Source: JAJFJD01 sp965228425
GTDB lineage: Bacteria; Pseudomonadota; Alphaproteobacteria; UBA8366
Direction of reading: 5' to 3'
Assembly (NCBI GenBank): GCA_965228425.1
Contig: OZ245815.1
Span: 4,712,001-4,776,000, forward strand
Length of the DNA stretch: 64,000 nt
The notes below the pieces were generated by a model that worked only from the letters and a program-made list of their open reading frames with translations, searched no databases and was not told where the DNA came from. Positions 19,132 through 29,340 of this stretch are shown one piece after another. The translations under genes and the position numbers were made by a program. How positions within the stretch are numbered: the stretch's first letter is position 1; each line of letters begins with the position of its first letter.

Positions 19132-20016
19132 ATGTCGGCGGTAAATGCGGTTGGATTTATTGGGTTGGGAGTGATGGGCGGGGCCATGTGCCGCAATCTG
19201 GCGAAGAAATGCGGCAAGACCGTCGTCGGCTACGATACGCGCCCAGAGATGCTCGCGGCGCTCGCGGACGACGGCGTCGAACCCGCAGAATCCATCGCGG
19301 ACTTGGTCGGCCGCGTGGACATCATCTTCCTGTGCCTGCCCGGCGAACCGGAGGTCCAAAAAGTCTGTTTCGATCCCGGCGGAATCGTGGAGTCGATCCG
19401 GGCGGGGCAAACACTGGTGGACACATCGACCGTGACCCCCAGCATGGGCCGCATGGTCGCCGCCGCCCTCGCCGAGAAATCCGCCGATTTCGCCGACGCA
19501 CCGATCGCCCGCGCCCGGTTCGCCGCGATCGACGGCACGCTCAGCATCATGGTGGGCGGCGACGCGGCGGTGCTGGAACGCATCCGCCCCTATCTGGATT
19601 GCATGGGAACCGACATCACCCATTGCGGCGGCGTCGGCACCGGGCAGGTCATGAAACTCATGAACAACATGGTCGTATTCGAGAACCTGAACGCCGTCGC
19701 CGAAGCGGTCACCATCGCCAAGAAATCCGGTATCGAACCTCGGCTCTTCCTCGAAACGCTCGCCAAGGGATCGGGCGACAGCTTCGTCTGCCGCAACCAC
19801 GGTCTCAAGTCGATGGCCATCGATGAACACCCGGAAGAGGCCTTCCCGGTCACCTACGCGATCAAGGATGTGAGCTACGCGTTGAAACTCGCGCAGGACA
19901 CCGGCGTCGCGGCCAAGGGCGCGGAACTGGTCGTCGAACGCCTGAAGGAAGCCGAAGCCGCCGGTTACGGCAAGAACTACGGCACCGTGATCCAGCGCAT
20001 CATCGAAGGGCGCTAA
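19132..20016 (+). CDS. NAD(P)-dependent beta-hydroxyacid dehydrogenase, second copy
   Basis: 294-residue beta-HAD-family enzyme. Rossmann GLGVMG from residue 11, and Lys175 in GQVMKLMNN is the catalytic lysine. The substrate loop reads DAPIARAR instead of DAPVSGG, so its acid substrate probably differs from that of the copy at 16.2 kb; this loop resembles the 'DAPIARTR' type seen in less characterised family members. AGGAGA precedes the ATG. Its TAA abuts the stop codon of the convergent gamma-glutamyltransferase with no spacer. Confidence 0.85.
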   Translation: MSAVNAVGFIGLGVMGGAMCRNLAKKCGKTVVGYDTRPEMLAALADDGVEPAESIADLVGRVDIIFLCLPGEPEVQKVCFDPGGIVESIRAGQTLVDTSTVTPSMGRMVAAALAEKSADFADAPIARARFAAIDGTLSIMVGGDAAVLERIRPYLDCMGTDITHCGGVGTGQVMKLMNNMVVFENLNAVAEAVTIAKKSGIEPRLFLETLAKGSGDSFVCRNHGLKSMAIDEHPEEAFPVTYAIKDVSYALKLAQDTGVAAKGAELVVERLKEAEAAGYGKNYGTVIQRIIEGR

Positions 20017-21801
20017 TCAGCGACCCACCGCGTAGCCCTGCATGCCGCGCGGGTTGGCGCCCGCCTTTAGCAATCCGTCTTCCTGCGACGCGGCGGTGAG
20101 CCGGCCTTCCGACCAGTCTTCGCCCACCTCGACGCGGTGGCCGCGGGCTTCCAGGTTGGATACGGTCGCCGGGTCGAACCGGCCCTCGACCACCAGCTTG
20201 CCCGGCATCGCCGCCCGCGGATAGAAGGATCCGGGGAAATGCTCGTTGTGGAAGGACGGCGCGTCGATCGATTCCTGCAGGTTCATGCCATGCGCCAGGT
20301 GCCGCGCCAGGAAGATCGCCTGCCATTGATCCTGCTGGTCGCCGCCCGGCGTGCCGTAGGACATGTAGGGCTTGCCGTCGCGGATCACCATCGACGGCGA
20401 CAGGGTCGAGCGCGGCCGCTTGCCCGGCACCAGCGTGGCGGGCTTGTCCTCCTCCAGCCAGAACATCTGGCAGCGCGAGTTCAGGCAGAAGCCGAGTTCG
20501 GGAATCACCGGCGAGCTTTGCAGCCAGCCGCCGCTCGGCGTCGCCGACACCATGTTGCCGTCCTTGTCGATCACATCCACATGGCAGGTGTCGCCGGTGG
20601 CGGGGATTTCCCGGCCGACCGTCGGCTCGCCGATCCCGGCGGCGGCGGACGCATCCTGTCCGGCGCGGATGGACCGTTCGTAGTCGACCTCGGCGCCGTA
20701 GCCGTCGATCGTGCCCGGCCGCAGGTCGAGCGACGCGTCGGACCCGACCAGCTTGCGCCGCTCGTCGTTATAGGCATCGGACAGCAACGTCTCGACCGGC
20801 ACTTCCACGTGGTCCGGATCGCCGTAGAAGGCTTCGCGGTCGGCGAAGGCCAACTTGGCGGTTTCGGTCACGATGTGCACGAATTCGGGCCCGGTCGGGT
20901 CCATGCTTTCCAGGTCAAAGCCGCTCAACAGCGCAAGTTGCTGCAGCATCACCGGGCCTTGCGACCACGGCCCGCCCTTCAAGACGGTCACGCCCCGGAA
21001 ATCGTAGCCCAGTGGATCTTCATAGCTGGCGCGCCAGCGCGCCATGTCGTCCCCGGTCAGGACGCCGGTATGCGCCTCGCCGGTGACATCCATCGCCGCC
21101 GTCTCGCGGCAGAATTTATCGATCTCCTCCGCAACGAAACCTTCGTAGAACGCGTTCCGCGCGGCGTCGATCTGCGCCTCGCGGTTGCCGCCGACCGCCT
21201 TGGCCTCGTCCAGGATGCGCCGCCACGTCTTTGCGATCCCCGCATTGCCCAGCAGCGTGCCCGGCTTCGGCATCTTCCCGCCCGGCAGGTACACCGCCGC
21301 CGAACTGGTCCAATGGTCGCGGAACATCTCTTCCACCGTGCTGATCGTGTCGCAGACCCGCGAGACGATCGGCGCGCCCTTCTCCGCATAGGCAATCGCC
21401 GGCGCCCATATCTCGTCCAGCGGCATCGTGCCGTAATCCCGCAGCATCAGCAGCCAGGCGTCGAACGCGCCCGGCACGACCGTCGCCAGCAGGCCGTTGC
21501 CCGGCACCATGTCGAGGCCGAGGCCTTTGAAATAGTCGATCGACGCCCCCGACGGCGCCACGCCCTGACCGCAGACCATCTTGTAGGCGTCGCTACCGCG
21601 ATGATGGATCAGCACCGGCATGTCGCCACCCGGACCGTTCAGATGCGGTTCGGCGATATGCAGGACGAAGCCGGCCGCGACGGCGGCGTCAAAGGCGTTG
21701 CCGCCCTTTTCCAGCATGGCCATGCCGGCGGCGGACGCCAGCCAATGGGTCGTGGAGACGACACCGAAGGTGCCGAGGATTTCCGGGCGCGTGGTAAACA
21801 T
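20017..21801 (-). CDS. Gamma-glutamyltransferase family protein
   Basis: 594-residue Ntn-hydrolase. These proteins split autocatalytically at a Thr and transfer or hydrolyse gamma-glutamyl groups. Here the nucleophile aligns to Thr405 in D-T-C-H-V-D, where E. coli Ggt has T-T-H; the second Thr is Cys. PGKRPRSTLSPSMV, and YGTPGGDQQ for the oxyanion glycine pair, are conserved. There is no obvious signal peptide, so it is likely cytoplasmic and may be an acylase or a different gamma-glutamyl hydrolase rather than a classical periplasmic GGT. It faces the beta-HAD gene stop to stop. Confidence 0.88.
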   Translation of the reverse strand: MFTTRPEILGTFGVVSTTHWLASAAGMAMLEKGGNAFDAAVAAGFVLHIAEPHLNGPGGDMPVLIHHRGSDAYKMVCGQGVAPSGASIDYFKGLGLDMVPGNGLLATVVPGAFDAWLLMLRDYGTMPLDEIWAPAIAYAEKGAPIVSRVCDTISTVEEMFRDHWTSSAAVYLPGGKMPKPGTLLGNAGIAKTWRRILDEAKAVGGNREAQIDAARNAFYEGFVAEEIDKFCRETAAMDVTGEAHTGVLTGDDMARWRASYEDPLGYDFRGVTVLKGGPWSQGPVMLQQLALLSGFDLESMDPTGPEFVHIVTETAKLAFADREAFYGDPDHVEVPVETLLSDAYNDERRKLVGSDASLDLRPGTIDGYGAEVDYERSIRAGQDASAAAGIGEPTVGREIPATGDTCHVDVIDKDGNMVSATPSGGWLQSSPVIPELGFCLNSRCQMFWLEEDKPATLVPGKRPRSTLSPSMVIRDGKPYMSYGTPGGDQQDQWQAIFLARHLAHGMNLQESIDAPSFHNEHFPGSFYPRAAMPGKLVVEGRFDPATVSNLEARGHRVEVGEDWSEGRLTAASQEDGLLKAGANPRGMQGYAVGR

Positions 21802-21935
21802 CGGGGACTCCTACGGTCCGAAGGGGGAGAACCGGACTCTAGCGGCTGCGCTCCGCCTCGGCAATCGATGGCCGACTTGACCGGGCCTCACATCTGCGCC
21901 ATCTGTCTGGCGGGTTGGCAAGAGAAATCAAAGAG

Positions 21936-22829
21936 ATGACCTTAACCTTCAATCGCGAACTGAATTTCACCTACGGCCGCGTTTCGGTCCTGACGCCGAT
22001 GATCCGCCGGGTCGTGGCGCAGAATCCCAGCGCCTTCACCTTCAAGGGCACCGGCACCTACATCATCGGCCGCGGCGAGGTCGCAGTGATCGACCCCGGC
22101 CCACTGGACGAAGAGCACGTGGCGGCGCTGCTGCACACGCTGAAGGGTGAGACGGTGACGCATATCCTGATAACCCACACCCATCGCGACCATTCGCCGG
22201 CGGTGCGCCTGTTCCAACCCGAGACCGACGCCCCGACCTACGGCTACGGCCCGCATGGCGGCGACCGCGACGTGCCGAAGGTCGAGGAAGGCGCAGATTT
22301 CGACTTCCGGCCGGATATCACCGTCAAGGACGGCGACGTCATCGAGGGCAAGGATTGGACCATCGAGGCGGTGCACACCCCGGGCCACACGTCCAACCAT
22401 CTGTGTTTTTCGTTTCGCGAGGAAAGCACCCTGTTCAGCGGCGACCAGGTTATGGGTTGGTCCACGACCGTGGTCTCGCAGCCGGACGGCGACATGGCCG
22501 ACTACATGGCGTCGCTGGAAAAACTGCTGCAGCGGGACGAGCAGGTCTATTGGCCGACCCACGGCGCCTGCATCGAGAACCCTCAGGAATACGTAACCAA
22601 CCTGCTGGCGCATCGCCACGGCCGCGAGGACCAGATCGCCGCCTGCCTCGCCGACGGCAAGGGCACGATCGAGTCCATGGTCGACACGATGTATGTCGGC
22701 CTCGACCCGCGCCTCTACAACGGGGCGAAACGGTCGGTGCAGTCGCACCTGATCCACATGATCGAAACCGGCCGCGTCGTCAGCAACGGCGGCACGGACC
22801 TGGACGCGGTATACTCCCTGGCCGATTAG
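21936..22829 (+). CDS. MBL-fold metallo-hydrolase (LACTB2-like)
   Basis: 297-residue metallo-beta-lactamase-fold hydrolase. The HTHRDH zinc motif is at 81-86, with VHTPGHTSNHLCF and FSGDQVMGWSTTV supplying the other ligands. A C-terminal winged-helix-like segment (about 235-297) matches the BLACT_WH domain of the LACTB2/RNase-like group. The start is placed at ATG 21936; a TTG at 21915 would add seven residues. Next gene begins 25 nt downstream, so the pair is likely an operon. Substrate unknown; thioester, ester and RNA substrates are all known in the group. Confidence 0.82.
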   Translation: MTLTFNRELNFTYGRVSVLTPMIRRVVAQNPSAFTFKGTGTYIIGRGEVAVIDPGPLDEEHVAALLHTLKGETVTHILITHTHRDHSPAVRLFQPETDAPTYGYGPHGGDRDVPKVEEGADFDFRPDITVKDGDVIEGKDWTIEAVHTPGHTSNHLCFSFREESTLFSGDQVMGWSTTVVSQPDGDMADYMASLEKLLQRDEQVYWPTHGACIENPQEYVTNLLAHRHGREDQIAACLADGKGTIESMVDTMYVGLDPRLYNGAKRSVQSHLIHMIETGRVVSNGGTDLDAVYSLAD

Positions 22830-22854
22830 GTCATCGTCATGGGAGCGAAACAGC

Positions 22855-23781
22855 GTGGGCACGGCCTGGAGTCCTGACGCCACGGCGCGCATCGTCGAGA
22901 CATTTCTCGGCCAACACGGCCTTGCCGAACCCGATGTTCAGCTTGTTCGGTTTCACCAAAACGCCGTCTACCGGTTGCCCAGCCATAACCTGACCGTCCG
23001 CATCTACGGTCCGGAGGACGGCGCGGCCAAGGCGCGGCTGATGATCGCATTCGCCGGCTTTCTGAAGGACAAAGATATTCCGGCGGTCCGCCTGTCCAGG
23101 CGCTTCCCCGGCCAGCCCTTCGACATAGGCGGGCGGCAGGTCACGATTTGGGACTGGCTGGACAGCGACGACACCGCCACCCGTACCCATTGCGGATACT
23201 ATGCCTTCGGCAAGGCGCTGAGCGACCTGCATTCGGTTTCCAACGAATTCGACTATCCCATCGCCGATCTGGATCCTCTGAAGAAGATTCGCAATCGCCT
23301 CGACCGGCTTGGGAAAAGCGGAACCCTCTCGGACCGCCAACTCGACGTTCTGGAAGTGAGCTACGCGCGAACGCAAGAACTTGCGCCCGGTCTGACCGAT
23401 TCCCGCTTGGGCGACGGCGTCCTGCATGGCGACGCGTTGCGGAAGAACGCGGTGCAATCCGACGGGCGCATGCATTTGATCGATTTCGACTCGGTCTGTC
23501 GCGGCCCTTTAGAATGGGACATCGCGCCGACACTGGTCGCGGAAAAACGCCTCGGCCTCGACGCGGCGGCGTGTGATGCCTTCCTAGCCGGGTACGGCAT
23601 CGACCGGGACGCGCTCCCCGGTATCGAACCCGCGATAATCGTCAAGCAACTCTCGATGACCGTCGTCCTGTGCCTGAAGGCCGGCGAGTCCGACGCCATC
23701 GACACCGAAATCGACCGGCGGCTTCTCGCGTGGAACGCGTGGGATTTCGAAACCCCGTGGAGCTCTCCAATTCTAGGATGA
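22855..23781 (+). CDS. Aminoglycoside phosphotransferase/choline kinase-fold protein
   Basis: 308-residue protein of the APH kinase-like fold. The catalytic loop HGDALRKN (191-198) fits H-G-D-x4-N, followed by LIDFDSV as the Mg-binding DF(D/E) segment. VRIYGPE resembles the Lys/Arg ATP-contact strand. Starts at GTG 22855 with GGGAG 9 nt upstream. The acceptor cannot be read from the sequence; small alcohols, homoserine and antibiotics are all known in the family. Its last 9 nt overlap the convergent MFS gene. Confidence 0.75.
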   Translation: MGTAWSPDATARIVETFLGQHGLAEPDVQLVRFHQNAVYRLPSHNLTVRIYGPEDGAAKARLMIAFAGFLKDKDIPAVRLSRRFPGQPFDIGGRQVTIWDWLDSDDTATRTHCGYYAFGKALSDLHSVSNEFDYPIADLDPLKKIRNRLDRLGKSGTLSDRQLDVLEVSYARTQELAPGLTDSRLGDGVLHGDALRKNAVQSDGRMHLIDFDSVCRGPLEWDIAPTLVAEKRLGLDAAACDAFLAGYGIDRDALPGIEPAIIVKQLSMTVVLCLKAGESDAIDTEIDRRLLAWNAWDFETPWSSPILG

Positions 23782-25005
23782 GTTCCGCGTCCGCCGTTCC
23801 CACCGCGCCGCGACCAGGAAGACCACGAAACACAGGCCGGCCCCCACGGCGAGCGGCCAATACAAGCCCGCGCGGTCGGCGATCCAACCCATGGCGACGC
23901 CGCCGAGCGCGGGAACGCCGCGGTTGATCAGCCCATTGAAGCTCAGGACGCGGCCGCGCACGCGGTTGTCCACCTTCACCTGGATCATCGTCATCGTGCC
24001 GACGCCCGAACTGGTCATCGCATAGCCGAACACGACAAGCGCAAGCACGCCGACCCAAAGGAACTCGGTCGCGATGAAGCCGACCACGCTGATCACCGAC
24101 AGCAGCGCGCTGAACACCACGCGCGCGGCCAACCCATCGATGTTGTGGCGCTTGGCCAAGATCAGCCCGGCAAGCGTCGCGCCCACGCCGCGCGCCGCCG
24201 TCAGCATAGCAAGCCCGCCCGCCCCTGCGGCGAATATCAGTTCGGTCGCCGCGGGCAACAGCTCGTTCATCGGCCGCACCAAGAGGGACATGGCTAGGGA
24301 CAACAGGATTAGCGGCCCGATCGTCGCGTGCCGCATGGTGTAGCGGAACCCCAGCAGCATATCGCCGAGGATCGTCAACTGACGGCCGGTCGGGGCCTCG
24401 CGCGGCGGCAGCTTCATGATCAGCAAGGCGAAGATGACGCAGAGGTAACTGACCGCATTGATCGCGAATGCCGGGGCCAATCCATAAGCCGCGATCACCA
24501 CCCCGGCGATGGCCGGGCCGATGAAGCGGGCGACATTGAAGATGATCGAATTGATCGCAACGGCGGAGGTCAGATCTTCCTTTTTCACCAAGCTCGGGAT
24601 CAGGGATTGCCGCGCCGGCTGGTTGAACCCGCCGACCGCGCCCTGGAACAGCGCCAGCGCAAACAGCAGCTCGATCGTGATCATGTCGAAGAAGACGAAC
24701 CCGAACAGCAGAAGCGATTGGACCACCGACAGCGACTGGCAGACGACCACCACCTTCAGCCGGTCGATGCGGTCCGCCAGCACGCCGCCGAATGGCCCCA
24801 GCACGACGACCGGGAAAAGGTCGGCGAAGGCGACCGCCGCGACCCAGAAGGCGGATTCGGTCAGCGTCCACGACAGCCACCCCACCGCCAGCCGCTGAAC
24901 CCACAGGCCCGTGTGGCTGAAGATGTTGCCGGTCGTATAGATCGCAAAATTGCGGTTGCGGAATGCGCCGGTGACGGCGCTGAAATCCGCCCAGCCTTTG
25001 AACAT
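23773..25005 (-). CDS. MFS transporter (EntS/MFS_3-like)
   Basis: 410-residue inner-membrane carrier with about 12 hydrophobic spans. It begins with FRNRNFAIYTTGNIFSHTG and WVQRLAVGWLSWTLT, then LADRIDRLK between TM2 and TM3, as in the EntS/MFS_3 group of drug and siderophore exporters. The C-terminus RWERRTRNSS is cytoplasmic. Substrate unknown. The stop overlaps the APH-like gene stop on the other strand. ATG at 25005 has only a weak ribosome site. Confidence 0.88.
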   Translation of the reverse strand: MFKGWADFSAVTGAFRNRNFAIYTTGNIFSHTGLWVQRLAVGWLSWTLTESAFWVAAVAFADLFPVVVLGPFGGVLADRIDRLKVVVVCQSLSVVQSLLLFGFVFFDMITIELLFALALFQGAVGGFNQPARQSLIPSLVKKEDLTSAVAINSIIFNVARFIGPAIAGVVIAAYGLAPAFAINAVSYLCVIFALLIMKLPPREAPTGRQLTILGDMLLGFRYTMRHATIGPLILLSLAMSLLVRPMNELLPAATELIFAAGAGGLAMLTAARGVGATLAGLILAKRHNIDGLAARVVFSALLSVISVVGFIATEFLWVGVLALVVFGYAMTSSGVGTMTMIQVKVDNRVRGRVLSFNGLINRGVPALGGVAMGWIADRAGLYWPLAVGAGLCFVVFLVAARWERRTRNSS

Positions 25006-25162
25006 TCAGGAACGGTTACTTTTGTGCGGCCGGCCCGCGCGGCGGGGCCAGAGGGCTGCATTTTAACACCGCGCGCCCTAAATAGGACAGGGCCGCCTGA
25101 ACGATTGACCGCGACGGTCGCAATCCCGACACTGCGCCCGCGCAAAAACATGGATAACGCCG

Positions 25163-27799
25163 ATGAAGACCGACACGCCGAAGACGATCCACCGCAAGGA
25201 CTACACCCCGCCCGCCTACCGGATCGAGACGACCGACCTGGACGTGGCCCTCGGCGAGGAGAACACGCACGTCTACGCGACGCTGCGGATCGTCGCGACC
25301 GGCGACGGCGCCGGTCCCTTGGTGCTGGACGGCGAACACCTGAAGCTCGATTCGATCGCGATCGACGGCGAGCCGCTGTCGGAAGACGCTTACGACCTCT
25401 CCGAGACAACGCTGACCCTCCATGCGCCGCCCAGCGCGTTCACGCTCGAGACCGTCGCGATCATCCAACCGCAGAACAACACGGCGCTGGAAGGCCTTTT
25501 TAAGTCGAGCGGCAATTTCTGCACCCAATGCGAGGCCGAGGGCTTCCGGCGCATCACCTGGTATCTCGACCGGCCCGACTCGCTCTCCGTCTTCACGACG
25601 CGGATCAGCGGCGACAAGGCGCTTTATCCGGTGTTGCTGTCGAACGGCAACCTGACCGACAGCGGCGACCTGGACGGCGGCCGGCATTTCGCGGTCTGGC
25701 ACGACCCGTTTCCGAAGCCCTGCTATCTGTTCGCCCTGGTCGCCGGCAACCTCGCCTGCGTCGAAGATACGTTCACGACCGCATCGGGCCGCGATGTCGT
25801 CTTGCGGCTCTATGTCGAGCCCGGCAAGGAGGACCGCTGCGGGCATGCGATGGAGTCGCTTAAGAAATCCATGCGCTGGGACGAAGAGGTGTTCGGTCTG
25901 GAATACGATCTGGACATCTACATGATCGTCGCAGTCAGCGACTTCAACATGGGCGCGATGGAGAACAAAGGCCTGAACGTGTTCAACGACAAATACGTGC
26001 TGGCAAATCCGGAGACGGCGACCGACGCCGACTACGCGCATATCGAGGCGATCATCGCGCACGAGTATTTCCACAACTGGACCGGCAATCGCGTCACCTG
26101 CCGCGACTGGTTCCAGCTCAGCCTGAAGGAAGGCCTGACGGTATTCCGCGACCAGCAGTTCTCCGCCGACATGGGCTCGGCGGCGGTCGAGCGCATCAAG
26201 CAGGTCCGCGCCCTGCGCGCGCGCCAGTTCCCCGAGGATGCGGGCCCGATGGCGCATCCGGTTCGGCCCGACTCCTATATTGAGATCAATAACTTCTATA
26301 CATCGACCGTCTACGAGAAGGGCGCCGAGGTCATCCGCATGATGCACCGCTTGCTCGGCCGCGACGGTTTCCGCAAGGGTATGAACCTCTATTTCGAACG
26401 GCATGACGGGCACGCGGTGACTTGCGAGGATTTCGTCAAGGCGATGGAAGACGCCAACGGCGCGGACCTAAGACAGTTCCGGCTTTGGTACAGCCAGGCG
26501 GGCACGCCGGCGCTCACCGTATCCGACACCTACGACGCGAATGCCAAGACCTACGACCTCACCATCGCCCAGACGACGGCCCCGACGCCGGGACAGGACA
26601 AGAAGGAACCGCTGCACATTCCCATCGAGGTCGGACTGCTCGGCAGCGACGGCGCGGCCCTTGAGGCAGGGCTCGACGGCGACGATACGGCGACCTCGCG
26701 TATCTTGAACCTGCGGTCCGCCGAGCAAACCTTCCGCTTCACCGGCGTCCCGGAGAAGCCGACCCCGTCGATCCTGCGGGAATTCTCCGCACCGGTGACC
26801 GTGAAGATCGACCTGTCCGGCGAGCAGCGCCGCCGCCTGATTGCCCATGACGCGGACCCGTTCACGCGATGGGAATCGGCACAGCAATACGGAACGTCGC
26901 TTCTGCTCGACATGATCGCGGCGATCCAGGACGGCAAAGACCCCGTCCTCGATACCGCCTTCATCGACGCGCTCGGCAACGTCTTGCAGGACGGCGCGCT
27001 CGACAAGGCGTTGATCGCCGAGACCTTGGTTCTGCCAAGCGAAGAGTATCTCGGCCAACAGATGGACCAGGTCGATGTGGACGCGACCCATGCCGCGCGC
27101 GAACTGCTGCGGCGGAGCATCGGCACCCAACTCAAGGATACTTTCCTCGCCGCCTACCACGGCAATGCAAGCAACCGGTCCTACGAACCCTCGGCGGCGG
27201 AATCGGGCCGGCGGCGGCTGCGCAACATCGCGATGAGCTATCTCGGCGCGACCGGGGACCCCGCGATGGTCGATCTCTGCGTGGAGCAAACGCAGACCGC
27301 GAACAACATGACCGATCATATGGGCGCGCTCGCGGTACTCAATGACCTGGACGGCCCGGCGCGTGGCGACGCGATGGACGCCTTCTACGAGAAATGGAAA
27401 GACGACACGTTGGTCGTAGACAAATGGTTCTCGCTGCAGGCCATCTCGACCTTGCCGGGAACGCTGAAGGCGGTTTCTGACCTGCTGAGCCATCCGGCCT
27501 TTTCGATGCGCACGCCGAACAAGGTGCGCGCCCTGATCGGCGCCTTCTGCATGGCAAACCCGCTGCGCTTCCATGCGAGCGACGGCAGTGGCTACGACTT
27601 CCTGGCCGAGCGCGTCCGCGAACTCGATCCGTTGAATCCGCAGGTCGCCGCGCGGCTCGTTGGCGCCTTCGGTCAATGGCGGCGCTACGACGAGTATCGT
27701 CAAACACGCATGAAGGCGGCGCTGGAACAAATCGTGTCTACGGAAGGCTTATCCAGCGACGTCTACGAAATCGCATCGAAAACGCTCGGCACCAAGTAG
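25163..27799 (+). CDS. pepN: Aminopeptidase N (M1 family)
   Basis: Cytoplasmic zinc aminopeptidase that removes N-terminal residues from peptides. The exopeptidase motif GAMEN is at 264-268. Zinc ligands are His300 and His304 in HEYFHNW plus Glu323 in LKEGLTVFRDQ, with Glu301 as the base. This three-residue offset from E. coli PepN and the 878-residue length show a full-length PepN. The C-terminal helical DUF3458 region is complete. It is followed at 110 bp by a flavin reductase gene on the same strand. Confidence 0.97.
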   Translation: MKTDTPKTIHRKDYTPPAYRIETTDLDVALGEENTHVYATLRIVATGDGAGPLVLDGEHLKLDSIAIDGEPLSEDAYDLSETTLTLHAPPSAFTLETVAIIQPQNNTALEGLFKSSGNFCTQCEAEGFRRITWYLDRPDSLSVFTTRISGDKALYPVLLSNGNLTDSGDLDGGRHFAVWHDPFPKPCYLFALVAGNLACVEDTFTTASGRDVVLRLYVEPGKEDRCGHAMESLKKSMRWDEEVFGLEYDLDIYMIVAVSDFNMGAMENKGLNVFNDKYVLANPETATDADYAHIEAIIAHEYFHNWTGNRVTCRDWFQLSLKEGLTVFRDQQFSADMGSAAVERIKQVRALRARQFPEDAGPMAHPVRPDSYIEINNFYTSTVYEKGAEVIRMMHRLLGRDGFRKGMNLYFERHDGHAVTCEDFVKAMEDANGADLRQFRLWYSQAGTPALTVSDTYDANAKTYDLTIAQTTAPTPGQDKKEPLHIPIEVGLLGSDGAALEAGLDGDDTATSRILNLRSAEQTFRFTGVPEKPTPSILREFSAPVTVKIDLSGEQRRRLIAHDADPFTRWESAQQYGTSLLLDMIAAIQDGKDPVLDTAFIDALGNVLQDGALDKALIAETLVLPSEEYLGQQMDQVDVDATHAARELLRRSIGTQLKDTFLAAYHGNASNRSYEPSAAESGRRRLRNIAMSYLGATGDPAMVDLCVEQTQTANNMTDHMGALAVLNDLDGPARGDAMDAFYEKWKDDTLVVDKWFSLQAISTLPGTLKAVSDLLSHPAFSMRTPNKVRALIGAFCMANPLRFHASDGSGYDFLAERVRELDPLNPQVAARLVGAFGQWRRYDEYRQTRMKAALEQIVSTEGLSSDVYEIASKTLGTK

Positions 27800-27908
27800 A
27801 CGCCTCGGCGATCCTCAAATCCCCCTCACGGGAAATTTAGCGGCCCGCGATCAGCGATCTGGTGTACTACTCGCGTACCGGCGAGGGGCGGATTCAGCGA
27901 GGGTTACG

Positions 27909-29336
27909 ATGGCAAGAACAATAGAAACGGATATCTGCATCATCGGCGCGGGATCGGGCGGCCTGTCCGTCGCCGCCGGTGCGTCGCAGATGGGCGCCCG
28001 TACCGTCCTGCTCGAAAAGGGCAAGATGGGGGGCGATTGCTTGAACTATGGCTGCGTGCCCTCCAAGGCGCTGATCGCCGCGGCCCATGCGGCGCATGTG
28101 ATGCGCATCGGCAAGCAATTCGGCATCGTCCCGCAGGAGCCGCAGGTCGATTTTCAGGGCGTGCACGATCACGTGCACGGCGTGATCGGCGCCATCGCGC
28201 CGCATGATTCCGTCGAACGATTCGAAGGCCTCGGCGTAACGGTCATCCAGGAAGCCGGGAAATTCGTCGGCCCAACCGAGATCGAGGCGGGCGACACGCG
28301 AATCAAGGCCAAATACGTGGTCGTCTCCACCGGCTCCTCCGCCGGCGTGCCGCCGATCCCCGGCCTGCAGGACGTGCCTTTCATGACCAACGAGACGGTC
28401 TTCGACCTGACCGAGCAGCCCTCGCATCTTATCGTGGTGGGCGGCGGTCCGATCGGCAGCGAATTGGCGCAGGCACACCGCCGCCTCGGCGCGAAGGTCA
28501 CCGTGCTGGAAATGTTCAGCATCCTCGGCAAGGACGACCCGGAAGTGACCGAGGTCGTGAAACGCCGCATGGCGCAGGAAGGCATAGACCTGCGCGAAGG
28601 CATCTCGATCAAACAGGTCGCGAAGGACGGCGACGGTGTCTCGGTCGAAATCGAGACCGACGGTGCGACCGAAAAGATTTCCGGCAGTCATCTGCTGATC
28701 GCCGCCGGGCGCAGCCCGAACCTGGACGGCCTGGACCTGGAAACCGCCGGGATCGAGTACAGCAAGAAGGGCATCGAGGTGGATGACCGGCTGCGCACCA
28801 GCAACAAGAAGGTTTTCGCCATCGGCGACGTCGCCGGCGGGTATCAGTTCACCCACATGGCCGGCTATCACGCGGGAATCGTCATCCGCAACATGCTGTT
28901 CAAACTGCCTGCCAAGGTGAACTACCGCGCGGTGCCATGGGTTACCTATACGGACCCCGAGATCGCCCATGTCGGACAGACCGAGGCGCAGGCCAAGGAA
29001 ACGCTCGGCAAGGACATCCGCATCCTGCGCTTCGCCTTCAACGAGAACGACCGCGCCCAGGCGGAACGCGAGACCGACGGTCTGATCAAGGTGGTCGCCG
29101 ACAAAAAAGGGCGCGTCCTCGGCGCCTCGATCGCGGGCGCACGGGCGGGCGAACTGCTATTGCCGTGGGTGATGGCGGTCGACCAGAAGCAGAAGATCGG
29201 CAAGTTCGCGGGATTGATCGCGCCGTACCCGACGCTCAGCGAAGTGTCGAAGCGCGCGGCCGGCAGCTACTATATTCCGTCGCTGTTCAGCGAACGGACG
29301 AAGAAGATCGTCCGATTCCTGATGAAATGGTTCTGA
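27909..29336 (+). CDS. Dihydrolipoyl dehydrogenase/mercuric-reductase-like flavin disulfide reductase
   Basis: 475-residue pyridine nucleotide-disulfide oxidoreductase. FAD motif GAGSGG at 13-18, redox cysteines Cys44 and Cys49 in GGDCLNYGCVPSK, NAD motif GGGPIGSELA and C-terminal dimerisation domain are present. The catalytic His of the usual HAHPT motif is replaced: the sequence is IAPYPTLSE. This Y-P-T form is common in the MerA-like branch found beside TVP38 proteins, whose electron acceptor is not the lipoyl domain. No HMA domain, so it is not a complete MerA. A TVP38 gene occurs 20 kb away, not adjacent. Confidence 0.88.
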   Translation: MARTIETDICIIGAGSGGLSVAAGASQMGARTVLLEKGKMGGDCLNYGCVPSKALIAAAHAAHVMRIGKQFGIVPQEPQVDFQGVHDHVHGVIGAIAPHDSVERFEGLGVTVIQEAGKFVGPTEIEAGDTRIKAKYVVVSTGSSAGVPPIPGLQDVPFMTNETVFDLTEQPSHLIVVGGGPIGSELAQAHRRLGAKVTVLEMFSILGKDDPEVTEVVKRRMAQEGIDLREGISIKQVAKDGDGVSVEIETDGATEKISGSHLLIAAGRSPNLDGLDLETAGIEYSKKGIEVDDRLRTSNKKVFAIGDVAGGYQFTHMAGYHAGIVIRNMLFKLPAKVNYRAVPWVTYTDPEIAHVGQTEAQAKETLGKDIRILRFAFNENDRAQAERETDGLIKVVADKKGRVLGASIAGARAGELLLPWVMAVDQKQKIGKFAGLIAPYPTLSEVSKRAAGSYYIPSLFSERTKKIVRFLMKWF

Positions 29337-29340
29337 GCGT

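Noticed and set aside
20137..21939. A 600-codon plus-strand frame across the gamma-glutamyltransferase gene
   Set aside because: Antisense shadow of an intact gene with conserved active-site residues.
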